In this document: positions 16,024 through 28,233 of the stretch, piece by piece | Position numbering within the stretch: position 1 is the first letter of the stretch | How the letters are laid out: the number at the start of each line of letters is the position of its first letter | Assembly: GCF_022458985.1 (NCBI RefSeq) | Contig: NC_061789.1 | Span: forward strand, 20,316,357-20,380,356 | Source: Mugil cephalus | Taxonomy: Eukaryota > Chordata > Actinopteri > Mugiliformes > Mugilidae | Length of the DNA stretch: 64,000 bases | Direction of reading: 5' to 3' | Notes under the pieces: model-generated | Seen by the model: only the letters and a program-made list of their open reading frames with translations | The model's database searches: none | Told to the model about the DNA's origin: nothing | Position numbers and translations under genes: made by a program

Positions 16024-19000
16024 AGGGGCGATTCACAGGATAGACAGTGCTGCATTGACTCAAATATGCATGCAGTGCCTTTTCCCATCTGGATCCTACC
16101 ATGCGCCTTCATATATAGTATATGTAGAGGGTGTGTGGATGGGGGGAAAGGCTGCCGTGGAATTCACCTCCACTGTGACCAGAAATGAATTGGTTTCTGA
16201 ATGCCCAGGAACTAAAAGACAGTCACCCTACCTCCATTATGGTCTTTGGCTTTCAGATGATTTTCATTTCACCCGTGTGTCCACATTGTGGAGAGAAAGG
16301 ACTGCTTGGTTCAGAGAGTGATATAGCCAGTGCAGTGCTGGCCTTTCTGCAGTAGAAAGACATTAGGTAAAGCAACCAGTGAAGAAGACGAAGCTTTGCA
16401 CCAAGAGGACCATCTATGGGTTGACATGCCCATACAGACATTACTGCATAGTGCCGTGGCCACACGGTTGCCATCATTTCGGGTGTTCCCATAGTTGTCA
16501 CCTACAGTTCTTTGTGTTAGTCGAGGAACTGTAAGTTTATTGTGCATTTTTCTTTTGTCACAAGTTGATTTAAGTTTCATCAAAGTGCTGAGGAATCCAG
16601 ACCATCTATATGATTGCACCAAAAGTTAGAGTCTGATTCCTGACTTATCATTCCACCAATAGCTGCTGTTTTGGATTATGTCTTCAGTGTCTTTTATAAC
16701 ACTGAGATATAACCAATATGATGTACTACCTGTTTTGTTTTTGTTTTTTTGTTTTTTTTGTCTTACTGTGTGACTGTGTTTCAAAAATACAGTTTCAGTT
16801 TGGGGAGCAACTGCACACATGAGTGAACATGACATGTGCAGCCTAATGAAAATATGCTTTCATACACAAAATAAATGGTAAACTTGCAAGAAATGTTCCT
16901 GTAATAATAAATATATGTTGTTCTTAATCCAGTGCTGCTGCCCAGCGATTGTTTACAGAGCAAATATCTTGAGGAAATGCAATATTTTATGTTGTCATTC
17001 ATTTATAATTTTTCCAGTGTTGCTTTGTGTTTTGATCCAAGCCTGTTACTTGAAATGTAACATTCCATATGATGTAGTCCATGTCTTCATTGTATCTCTT
17101 ACCCTTTTTAACTGTAACACAGAAGCTTCCAGAGTTGCAAATAAAGCTCACATCTCTCCGTTCAGTTCCTTGTTTTGTGTTAGTTTCTTAAGTCCCTGCA
17201 TTCGGCATTTTGTTTTCAGGTTGTCCCTCCATCCAGCCCATTCTTGTTAATGTGGTATCTCTTCAAATATGGCTCAAATCTTCACTTGGACTCAAGGATT
17301 CACTTAGACTCTTAAGTCTTTAAGGCCTCAGGATGATAGAACTCAGCAAGGAGCCCAGACAAGAAGGGGGAAAAAATGGTGTAACATAAGATCACCTGGT
17401 ACAGACTTTTGGAAGTCTTATTATCTATGCATCAGATTGCTGGTCCAAGGTTTATGATACCTTACCAAGCCCATGCAGCCTCCTCACATGGGGCAAGGCC
17501 GAGTCACTTTCTTGTCCCTGAGTTGGTGGGAGAGGAACCCTGCAGCACCTTCTCAGCAGCAGTCCTTAGGCCCAGGCTGAGTAACACTACTGCTGGTGTC
17601 ATGATCAGATGCTCAAGGCAGCTGTGGAAGTTGACAGAAGGGCAATCAGACCCAGCAAATTCCACTCTGGAAAGAATTTCATCCTCCTCCTCAAAGGTGG
17701 CGAGAATCCACCACCGTCACTTACAAAACCCTGGACCTGGAGCTTAGAATTGATCTTGACTGACAGCTTCATTTCCCAGAGCACAACACTTGCACCCCAA
17801 CATGGTCATTCACTCAGACAGTTGATCACGTGGGAACATGATTCATGGGGAGGAAAGTTATCAAAAACCAGGAACTAACAGAAGAGTCCAGGAGCTGGAG
17901 CTGGTGGGTTTGCTGCAACACCATCGAGGTGGACTGAAGACACTTCTTGGGTTGCTCTTTCTGCAAGGCTCTGACAGTACTGAGAGTGACCGGATATACC
18001 TTCCATTACTGAGGCCACTGGCTCAGGATTAAGAGGGGAGACCCATGGCTTGTTGTTGGTGGGATCCAACTTTCCTGTGGGTAGAGGGGGTCTGGTGTTG
18101 AAAGACCTCAAACCGCCAGTGACACCAAGAACATCCCCTATCATGCATCTTAGCAACATTATAGAGATGTATCTTAAAACCAAACCAACATGGATTGAAA
18201 ATAAATTTATCATATTTTTGTGGTCAAAGGTCAAAGTCACTGTGACTTCCTAAAGCGACTATTTGGGGCGGTGTGATTTTAGTTTTAGAAAGGCTTACTG
18301 GCTTATTTTTCAATGAAAACCATAAAGGTCTTTAAGTCCAGTAAGTCTGTATAGTGCATCAAGAACGCACGTGTGTTTCAGTGGGATAGCACACATACAG
18401 TACATCTTTTCCTTGGATGATTTAGGATTGCCACTGTTGACAAAGCTAGTTTTTGGTACTTATCGAACAATTTTAAATATTACATTTGGTTCAAGGTCCA
18501 AGGTAACTGTGATCACATGTTGGTCACATTATCTTGACAAATGACAACAAACGTATTATTTTAAACAACACCACATGTACTCGTTTAATCCTTGGGTTCA
18601 GACAATCTTGTGTGGAAACTACATTCAATGCAAATGTAAAAGCAGACACTAAACTTACAAACAGTACTACTATAGTGTAAAGGTCACATCAGGATCATTC
18701 AGATTAGTAGAGTACTGCATGAGCTGCATGACACCACAAAGCTGTCAGCTCCAGGCTGCCTACTAGTTTGACAATGCAGATTAGCTTCTTGGGTTCCCAG
18801 CTCTGTGGCAAACTTCACCTATTAAGCTGCCAAAAGCGTTGGGAATAATGTTATTACTTACAACATGAACTCTCTGGTGATTATTTTACAACTTACAAAA
18901 GTAGCAAAATAAAAAGGACCCATTTTTAATAACCTTCCCTTCAAGATTGCACTGCACATTAAAATAAGACTTTGGTGCATTTCACTAGCTTTCTTTGCCT

Positions 19001-19207
19001 GTTACAGACCAACATTCATCAGTCCAATGCTGCCACTTCTTGTTATGGCTGAAAGTGATCCATGGAGTCCATATGACCACAATGTATCTACACTATCAAA
19101 CTCAGCATACACTCCCTGACGCCCAAATGGATAGAGAGGCCTTTAAAAATGACCCAGTCAGGGAAAAGCTGGATGTGTGTAGCAACTGTTGTTTTCTGTG
19201 CTAGGCT
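16024..19207. other. samd1 3' UTR and intergenic region to tecr
   Basis: AATAAA signals at 16870-16875 and 17140-17145 are candidates for samd1 polyadenylation. The stretch 17340-18240 has a repeat-like look and long open frames on both strands, but I could not place it in a family. No gene is supported. Confidence 0.5.
16870..16875 (+). promoter_or_regulatory. AATAAA polyadenylation signal candidate of samd1
   Basis: This is the first canonical hexamer after the samd1 stop (about 850 nt downstream). A second lies at 17140-17145. Confidence 0.45.
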
Positions 19208-19398
19208 CTACAGGATGAACGGTAGAATGGAGGATCGCAGGGTGGGATAATCCCTGAACTCCTTCAAGTAGCTGCGATGTTTTCCTTTTGCCCACACGGT
19301 CATCTGAATGAAGGCCACCACAGTAAAGAAGGCCACTGGCACACACTGGGTCATCACAGTGAAGCCGATCCAGGAGCCAACCTGCGAGAAAGAAGTTT

Positions 19399-19464
<66 letters not shown>

Positions 19465-22400
19465 TGCATTAAGAGGAATGCTTCATTTACTGGACATGAC
19501 CAGTAGATGGTAGCAACAATGCGGAATTCTAATTCTGTAGCAATAAAATGATTAATAGCTGCATAAAGGACAGTTTGGAAACATGGAATACTATTCACAG
19601 ATAACAGTTAACCACGAAACTTTACTTCTAAACGTATGTAAAACATTATCGTACAAAGGTTTATACACATAAATAGTATTGTTCAAATTTTTAAAAAAAA
19701 ATCTAAAACAATTATAGAAATATTACTTATTTTATATTTTCATTATCATTATATTCGTAAGCATGAATTTGTGTAACCACTTACTTCATATGTGTAATTA
19801 GGACAAGACACCAGCCAAAAAATCCATGTGAAAGGGTTTTTCGATGGGTAAGGAATCTTCTTAGTTTTAGAACCTGAAATGTTGGCCAAACACAAAATCC
19901 AACATTGCAACGATTTATATGTTTTCACTCCTTAATGATTAAATCAATGCAGACTGGGAAAAAAATGCCATTACAACATTCTCACCTGGTGATTTGAGGT
20001 TCCGAAGAGTAAGGTGGATGGAAAAGTTCCCTACTTGACAGAACTGCAGGAGTAAAGACATCCAACAGTGAGCATCTGTTGGGTTTAACAGCTAGAAGAT
20101 GACTTCAAGGGACCTCAAACTTACCAAGAAAATGTAAAGACCTGTGTTGATTTGCTGCTGCCCATAAACTGTTGACATGACACAAAAGAATGGATCAAAA
20201 TGGTAGTCAACTTTGAATGATGAGCCAAACTGACAACTCTGGGGGTCAGCACTTACAGGGTGTGGTGTAGAGTGGGTGGTTAATGTAATATGCCATCCAA
20301 GCTGCCGAGCACCAGTAATAGCCACAGTTCTGGAAAAGAAAGCGGGACTATTATAAGTCACACTGTCTGGATATGGATTTGTATAATTCCTAGAATAGGA
20401 ACGCAGGTCAAAATAACAACTATAATGTTGTGAGTCAAGTGTGCGGCATGGTCACCTTAAATATGTTTCTGAGCGGCATGGTCCCATGAGAGATGCGATG
20501 GACAAAGAGTGTCTCCAGAATCCTTTTGATGTAGTGAAAGGAGTGACACATGCAGGCCAGACTGCAACAGGGCACACAAGCACACAATGATTAATACATC
20601 GGCCGGCTGTTGTTCACTACACTTGTCACTAGCGTTACGTAGCCATATACTTCACCAGTGTTTGCCCTGTTAAAGGGGATTCTGTGGTACACGCATCAAC
20701 ATCCCAACAGATACCTGAACACACAAGCATGCTGACACTCACTGTACAACCCAGTGCTTGCTGGTGGTGAAGTCATATTTTGGAGGGTAGATGAAGGGAA
20801 GACGAAAGTAGAACATTAAGTAGATGACCAGTGGACCAACACACTCTGTTAGGAAGACCTGACATGAATGAGGAGACAAAAATGCTTTTATTTCCCAAAA
20901 ACACAAATATGGGGAAAAGGCAGAAGAAAAAACTATTCACTTCATTTGTTGAATAGAAAATACACAAACGAGCCAAATGAAAACATATTATACACGTTAG
21001 ACTGGCACTGTCAGTCTGAACCCTCTGCCAAAGTTAGAACCTGCAACTGACACCAGTATGACTCTGACTCCTTTGACAACTAAGTGACAACTGACACTGG
21101 CATGGCCCTGGCTCCTCCACAGTCTCACGGAGTGTCTACTTCTCCTCAACAGTGGCAACCGTTCAGTGGGACGAAAATAGTGTTCATAGAACCAGAGAGA
21201 CACTACAACAGCTTGTAATACCACAAACGATGTGATCAGCTGACGGTGAACTAGAGCTCTGAATCAGCACCGTAGGCAGAGCCCTGGCGCAGCGTGCCGG
21301 ACCAGTAGCTATTGGTAATCCCTTCTGGGAAACGTCATGCTCCTCCACCCACAATGTTATCAGTCTACAGCTCAGTGAAGTGGATGTGGAGACTGGATGG
21401 GCAAGGGTTAGTGAAGAGGTGCTGCGAAAGGCAAGTGAGAGGTCAGGGGGATAAACACCTTTCAGAGAAATGGGGCCATGAGATTATATGTCCTAGGACA
21501 GAGGACAAGCAGCGCAGGGTGTGCACCACAGCAAATCACCTCTAACCGTCACTGTGGGTTGAGATATATGTTATTAAGAGGGTGAAAGGTTGTTTATGTT
21601 TAAAGTGCAAGAATGTTAAGAGAGCCAATGTTGCACCATATTAAGTGCACATCATACATACGTACATTACAGACTATTTGAAAGCAGCCCTCTTGTTTTG
21701 ATGGTCAGCCAATGAGAAGCGGCGCACACATAGCCAAAAGTTAATCATGCTAATTTAAGACAATTATTTATTGTACTAAAAATGTCTCTCTTTAGAGGAC
21801 AATAACTATAGAAGGAGATTTTTTTGCTAAAACATGCGAAAACTAAAAGAGCAAAGTCAGATTTCAGAAATATGGGTTACTAAGGGAAAGTGGAAGGTCA
21901 AAGCAAATTCAGCACATTTCATATGGCAGAGTTAAAGTGTATAACGCTCTTAAATATGACAGTGTGCACATGTAGACTCACGGTTCCCCATGTGAGCTGG
22001 GGTCCTAGGTCACTGAAGTAAAATCTGGCTGTTGTTCCCACAGGAAGTGTCTGGAGAACGTCCTCGTCTCTGAGACACTTGGCCTCTGAGAAACAAGACA
22101 GTCCAATGACAGTGAGCTGAGTTGTCACCACACAACGGTAGCTCACACCACTACAACACCTATCAGTCTTCTGAACATGATACATGCAGAATCGATTATA
22201 CAAAAACGTATGCAGCCAGACATACTTGGATCCAAACGCAGGGACTGCCTCGCAGGATACCACTTTGGATCTGTTGAAGAAGGAGTGAAATTTACCCTTG
22301 GCCATGCTAGCTGCTGTCATTCAGAACTATTGGGTTATGAACCCAAGCATGAATTACATTTTACTATTGAGATATTTTCTAAAAACCAAATTCCAATCTG

Positions 22401-23801
22401 CTGATGGCTCTTGAGGAAACCTCTAGGTCAGGGATCTTCAATGTTTTTCAGGCTAAGGACCCCAAACTGATGGAGAGATTAAGTAGGGACCCCCCACCTA
22501 CTATATGTGTTCTATTTTAAACTCGCCATAGTGCTATTTACAAATATAGATTATAATTATCATTTTGCATTCAATATTAAGCTATTCCTTACCCCTTTAC
22601 TAAAGTATGTTTGATTCATTTAATGCATATTTAAAGAAATTTAAATTTGTGGGTGAAATTGAAAGAAATATATATAAAACATGTCTAATCAACCATAGAT
22701 TTTGCGACCACCCCTACAGTTCCTCCACGGACCCCCTAGGGGTCGCAGACCCCTTATTGAAGAGGTTTGGAGGATCTTGAATATCTACCTTTTATTTAAT
22801 GATTATCCATTTAACCGCTCAGACCATGATCGCTTTGCCTTAAAACATGTTGCTAACATGTCTATTAGGTCCACCTTAAAATAAATTCCTCTCAGTTTCA
22901 TTAAGCTACTTACATGATTTGTGAAACAAAGCTTTAATATCCAAAATGGTCGCAGTTGGTTCCACCTACAATCAAAACATAAAAATAAAACATTATCAAC
23001 AGTACTGCTTCACAGACCAGTCGCTAATAATCTGTTTTACTGTCGTTACCAATGTTTTCATTCACTGGGAATGTGCCAGACTTGCATTTTCCCAAGTTCA
23101 ACTGGAACGTGATATATGTGGACACGGCTCTGCACATTTATACAAGCTGCAAAGCATGTCTGTCTGTGTGCCTGCTTGCTTTTTGACCGAGTGCAGGTCG
23201 GGCATGCACACAGGCATGCTGTAGCTGGAACACAAAATTCCTATCAGGCAAAGACGGAATTCTCACCTCCTTATAGTATAACCCTCACTCAATAGAAACA
23301 TAACTGATAATGGTACCTGCCACCTTTGAAGTAAATGGTTAACTGCAACCAGCTTAGAGTGATGATTCTGTAAACCTAAACAGTCTTATTTGACTGTTAT
23401 AACCGTCTTTACTACTTTTAGAGCTACATGTAGAGCAGAAAATAGATGTATAAATCACAAAGTGCAGCGCAAGGTGATAAATTAATAGTTACTGTTAAAA
23501 TCTATGGCATGCAAAGAGCTCAAAATAATCTAACCATGTCTAACTGTGTACAGTAACCATACACCATGCATGAACATGGATAAAACAAAATGTGACTGTA
23601 GTGAAAAGAAACCTCCATAATCCTGACACTAACCTTGTCCAGCAGCAGTAGTTTCTCTTTAGTCTTTAAGTCCACAATCTCCACCTCAAAGTAGACAATC
23701 CTTTTTGCCTTTTTGGGGGGTTTTGGTTTTGGCCTCGGTGTGGACTTCTTCTCAGTTTCTGGTCCAGTTACATTCTTTGCCTCTAAAGCCAGTACATCCA
23801 T
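19208..23801 (-). CDS. tecr: very-long-chain enoyl-CoA reductase (trans-2,3-enoyl-CoA reductase), complete
   Basis: Exons in transcript order are 23801..23634, 22965..22914, 22270..22226, 22085..21982, 20858..20743, 20561..20456, 20329..20257, 20168..20125, 20043..19986, 19873..19785 and 19381..19208. All are GT-AG and phase-consistent, giving 342 residues. The enzyme does the last, NADPH-dependent step of very-long-chain fatty acid elongation in the ER membrane and also saturates the enoyl-CoA in sphingosine-1-phosphate breakdown. Signatures are the N-terminal ubiquitin-like fold ([33 protein letters not shown]), the membrane segments ([30 protein letters not shown]) and the C-terminal steroid 5-alpha-reductase-like domain ([45 protein letters not shown]). 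Human TECR is 308 aa. The extra length is a Lys/Pro-rich N-terminus of about 34 residues before YFEVEI. TECRL is less likely, because [14 protein letters not shown] is TECR-like. Confidence 0.95.
19401..19462. repeat. (AC)n microsatellite
   Basis: Uninterrupted dinucleotide repeat, about 31 units, in the last tecr intron, 19 bp upstream of the final-exon acceptor on the minus strand. Confidence 0.97.
22429..22770. mobile_element. non-autonomous DNA transposon-like repeat (MITE)
   Basis: The segment opens with CAGGGATCTTCAATG, continues GGACCCCAAACTGATGGAGAG and closes with GGGGTCGCAGACCCC...TTGAAGAGG, so its ends are imperfect inverted repeats around an AT-rich core. This layout is typical of short hAT-type elements common in fish. 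It lies in tecr intron 2. Confidence 0.55.
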
Positions 23802-24733
23802 GATGCCGTTTGATCCCAAATCTCAGCAGACAATAAAATGATGAAATAATCTGTGATACGTCGGCTGTCCTTTAGTAGTACGTGGAACAGCTCACAGCTC
23901 TTCCCCAAGGAAGTGCCACTCCAGCTCAAGAAGGTCTTCTGTGGTTGGTTTTACACTCTCCGAATATCCTTCCAGTTTCAGAAGCAAAGTTAGCATAAAC
24001 TCTTTCTTCTTCAAACAAATTAAAGGTTTGTGGGGAGGTCAGGTCAGGCAAGTATGAGAGAAAGTGTGGTAGAAGTAAAAGAGGTCCAATCTAGGACTGC
24101 CAAGAAGACCTCACCTGAATAGTACCCTTTTCATGATCCACAACCCCCCATGCAGCAAAACGCACTGAAGACGAAACTGGAGAGCCCCAAGACATAATCC
24201 ATAGCACACCATTTGCAAGGCTAAATATAAGCTGCCTGATTTGCTCTGCACCAGCCTGGTAACCTTGGGAAGCCACATACAGCCCTAGCTAGTGACACAT
24301 GCTGGTATGCTCTCATTAGACCTGTAAGACACATCTCCTTTCCGCTCTACTCCTTGGTTGCACAGTGACGAGACCCCAATGAAAGCTTGATCGTATTATT
24401 AAAGACCACCACATGCCAACACCCTACCTCCCCTCCCCCAGACCACCTGTGAGGCTGGTGTTTTTTTTTTCACACAAACAAGTTTATTTCAGTGTGGTTC
24501 AAGGTTTGTGTGCCAAATCATTACTAAAATGTTTCAAGGAGGTTTGTGGCGGGACAGGAATATGCTGATTGGGCTAAGATCAAAGATAGCTTTCATCGGG
24601 TCAACTCGTCATCACACAGAGCCAACTGCGTGTCTATAGAGTCTATTTATAACAAATTGGAGCACCACACTGCCAGTTGACGCAGCATGCACAAATTCCA
24701 AGACCACTTTTAAGCCTTGGATGAGAAAAAAAA

Positions 24734-24766
24734 ATCCTCTGTCAAACCTAATCTTTGACAGAGGAT
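24734..24766. repeat. 13-bp perfect inverted repeat, 7-nt loop
   Basis: Arms ATCCTCTGTCAAA (24734-24746) and TTTGACAGAGGAT (24754-24766). Function unknown. Confidence 0.85.
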
Positions 24767-25884
24767 GATCAGCAATATAAAAGTGAAAGAAGAAACTGTC
24801 TCTAGACTGCTTCTTTTTCAAAGGTGAGGACATTTAGATCTGACATAGTGACATCTGATCTGTTATAAAATAGGACTCCACTTCTTGGGATCCCTCTGGT
24901 GAGAAGAACAGTCTTATTTACTCTCTTGTACATGCAGTTCTTCACAATGATTCATACACTTAGTATTATATACTGTAGGTCTGCCAGTTTAACTGAGCCA
25001 CCTTTCTGGAAAGATGCTAGTTATGCAGTATAACAGTGATGCTTGTGTGATACACACGGCCATTTTAGACGGATATCACCTCTACCTAATCCTCTAGGAT
25101 TTTGTTGCAACTCTCTCTCACCACATTTTGGTGTTCAGGGTCCTGATTTATTAGAAGATCATTGGCACCAACCTGTATGTACCCTATTTCAACGTATCTG
25201 GTAGGCTACTCTGGCCTGAGACTATAGATCACTGTATAATATAATATATTAAGCTTAACACAAGGACAGTACATTCACTAATAATGTAGCCACAGTCAGC
25301 ACAGCTCCTATGAATAACCTTCAAGCTCACTGTATTGTCTGTACATCCATCAAAAGGTATATATAAACTACACGTGTACATCAATCTACTTTATAGTCTA
25401 TATTGCCTAGTGTAGACAATGTAGACCTGCACGGAATCAGTTTAGTTTAGCAGCCAGTTGACTAATAATAAAAGCATAAAAACAAACAAACAAACAAACA
25501 AAAAAAATCAAAACATTTATTAATGATTTCAGACTAAGAGATGGTAAGATAAGATAATATGTAAAAATAAAAAAAATAAAAATAAATAAAAAATCGGCAC
25601 GGAAGGGCAGGAACCAGAAGCTCTTGCGCATGCGTATTCGTAGATAAACATTTTAAAAAGCCGATAACTCATCCAAAAAACAACCAATATTACTCCAAAA
25701 ATCACAGAGAGACTTGTTGTCAGTCATAGGGAGCTTCAGCTAAGTACACATGTTAAAAATAATGCATTTAAATACATATGTGTCCATTTCTGCACGTCTG
25801 CGGTTTTCAACGCGAAACCGGAAGTAGTTGGGAGTGAAGCCTCTCGGCTTCGCAGTGATGACCCACATCAGCGGCATCAGCTTC

Positions 25885-25897
25885 TTCCAGAAGTTTC
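25885..25897 (+). promoter_or_regulatory. heat-shock element (HSF1-binding) upstream of dnajb1
   Basis: TTCcaGAAgtTTC is a perfect three-unit alternating HSE. A further TTC precedes it at 25882-25884. It lies about 340 bp before the dnajb1 start codon. Mammalian DNAJB1 is a classic HSF1 target, so the site fits. Whether it is upstream of or within the 5' UTR is unknown. Confidence 0.65.
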
Positions 25898-26238
25898 CTT
25901 GCACGGTTTCCAGCGCGGCGGGAATACTCGGACAGTCTTACATGAGCTTCTCGGTTCATGTCGCGTCGTTTTATCCGAGTGACATTTTGTGCTTGTACTG
26001 TTGCACCGTAGAAAGTGGTCCACGGACTGTCACAGCTGAGGGGGACAACCTTGACGGCTGGCTAAGGTAGGAAGCTGTTGTCCGCGGTAGAGACAGCGGC
26101 GGCGGAGCCCGTTAACCGGACCCGGTCAGGGTCCTCCAGCTACACATGCTGGAGGTGTTATTGACACCGAAGAGAAACTCAAGTGTGTGCGTTGATAATG
26201 CTCTTATGAAGTGGGAGAGGAACTGACCGATCGCTGTA

Positions 26239-28233
26239 ATGGGTAAAGACTACTACAAAGTGCTCGGAATTGCCAAAGGTGCCTCCGAGGACGAGATAAA
26301 GAAGGCGTATAGAAAACAGGCCCTGCGTTTTCACCCTGACAAGAACAAGTCTCCCGGAGCTGAAGACAAATTCAAGGAGATCGCCGAAGCTTACGATGTC
26401 CTCAGCGATGCCAAGAAAAAGGACATTTATGATCGCTTTGGAGAAGAGGGTAAGTAAACTCCCAGCGTGTCAAGAGCTTGGCTATAGTTTAATCCTCAAC
26501 CAACCATGCATTTGCATTGGTCTCTGATGCATCCATACAGTCAGATCTAACTGATAAAACCCATGCGATCTCCTCATCGGCCATTGCTGTTTCTGGCATC
26601 TTTCTGCTCCAGTAATCAGACAATGAGTGTGTGTACAATAGGTGTAGCTGTAGAATCAGCTGGAAACGGCTCGTTCTTCCTTGTCCTGTCAGTCTGTCAT
26701 AGGAATAGTTGTGGCTGGACCTGGCTCAATTGCGCAGATTGCCCTCATTAAGACCACAGAGACACACCTGGCTATGGCAATAGAAACACAAACAAAACTT
26801 CTACATGGACGCTGTAGTAGACTACTAACAGCATGGTCATTACTAGTTTTGCAACTTTATTGCAGTATGAATGGAGATGTACATGTTACAAGGTCAAAGA
26901 TGAGTAAATGTAAGTGCTGTCAGACCTGAAATATTTTAGTGTTTTGATAAATGGAAAATTAAGGACAAATGGAACAAAAGCTAATGAACTGATTGTTGCA
27001 TCACTATCCGCTATTCATCACGGTCACTAATAACCACATATTTCATCCCATATTTCAAGTTGTAATTTAGGTTATTAAGACAGGGCTTGCATTTAAAGAA
27101 AAGGCAACTGGACAGACTTATTTTATGCCATTGTAAATCCAGGACAAACAATTTTAGTAATAATCCCTTTCACATTCCTGTGCTACAGTGGTTCATTAGT
27201 AACTTATATGTGTAATAAACTAAAAGTGGCCATGTCCATTTTTCAGCCAGGATTTTTCCCACAGAGCTTTCACGTTTGTTCTCGCTTCTTCAACAGGACT
27301 GAAGGGTTCAGCTAACGGTGGAGGTGGAGGATACAGTGGGCCGAGCTACAACTACACCTTCCACGGAGACCCTCATGCAATTTTCGCCGAGTTCTTCGGT
27401 GGCCGTAGCCCGTTCGACCACTTCTTCTCGCAGAACGGGGAGGATGACATGGATATCAACAACCCCTTTGGGTTTGGGATGGGAGGGATGGGTAACTTGG
27501 GTGGGTTTCACAGGCCCTTCAAACCTCACCCAGGAGGTGCGCACAGAGCGCGCGAGAAAAAGAAGGACCCGCCTGTGATGCACGAGCTGAAAGTAAGCCT
27601 GGAAGAGGTGTTCTCAGGCTGCACGAAAAAGATGAAGATTTCTCGCAAAAGACTGAACCCCGACGGGTGCACGATGCGGAGTGAAGACAAGATTTTAACG
27701 GTCGACATCAAACGCGGCTGGAAGGAGGGGACAAAAATCACCTTTCCCAGGGAGGGAGATGAAACTCCCACAAACATTCCTGCAGATGTGGTGTTTGTGG
27801 TTAAAGACAAACCACACCCTGTATTCAGAAGAGAGGGCTCTGATATAGTTTATCCTGCAAAAATATCACTTAGAGAGGTAAGCTAGCACTAATATATCAA
27901 GTATTCTATTTGAAGTTGCAGATTATTATCCCAACTTTTGTGACAGTGGATATATGTCTGTCTGATTGTCTTGCTTTGCCATCTTTTTCTGTCTGTCTCC
28001 AGGCGCTGTGTGGATGCACAGTCAACGCTCCCACGCTGGACGGCCGCACCATCACTGTGACCTCCAGAGACGTTGTCAAACCTGGAATGAAAAAGCGCAT
28101 TGCTGGAGAGGGGTTACCATTGTCCAAGTTCCCTGAGAAGAGAGGAGACATGATCTTGGACTTCACTGTTAAATTCCCTGAAAAACTGGGCCAAAGCACA
28201 CGCGACGCACTCAAGCAGATTCTTCCACCGTGA
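26239..28233 (+). CDS. dnajb1: DnaJ homolog subfamily B member 1 (Hsp40), complete
   Basis: Three exons, 26239..26449, 27297..27877 and 28003..28233, give 340 residues, the same length as human DNAJB1. The J domain (residues about 3-68; [12 protein letters not shown] tripeptide in [23 protein letters not shown]) stimulates Hsp70 ATPase. It is followed by a Gly/Phe-rich linker ([26 protein letters not shown]) and two beta-sandwich client-binding domains (CTD I with [21 protein letters not shown] and [16 protein letters not shown] with [16 protein letters not shown] and [15 protein letters not shown]), then the C-terminal dimerisation region. It is a cytosolic/nuclear co-chaperone for folding and disaggregation. 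The ATG has a good context and opens directly into the J domain. The HSE upstream suggests heat inducibility. Confidence 0.97.

Larger units (their letters stand above)
23802..26238. other. divergent intergenic region between tecr and dnajb1
   Basis: It holds the 5' flanks of both genes, which diverge. It includes a 13-bp hairpin (24734-24766), a (CAAA)n tract (about 25482-25507), an A-rich stretch (25560-25592), and a CpG-richer dnajb1 5' region from about 25780 with a heat-shock element. No gene is supported. Confidence 0.55.

Noticed and set aside
19158-19598. Cys/Val-rich open frame across the (AC)n repeat
   Set aside because: The repeated CV/VC stretch is translation of the microsatellite. 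Only the downstream part is the real last tecr exon.
19208-23801. Assignment of the reductase to TECRL
   Set aside because: [17 protein letters not shown] and the neighbour genes fit TECR; TECRL diverges in that segment.
25828-26070. 80-codon open frame upstream of dnajb1
   Set aside because: It lies in the CpG-richer 5' flank that carries the heat-shock element, has no recognisable domain and overlaps the expected promoter/5' UTR.
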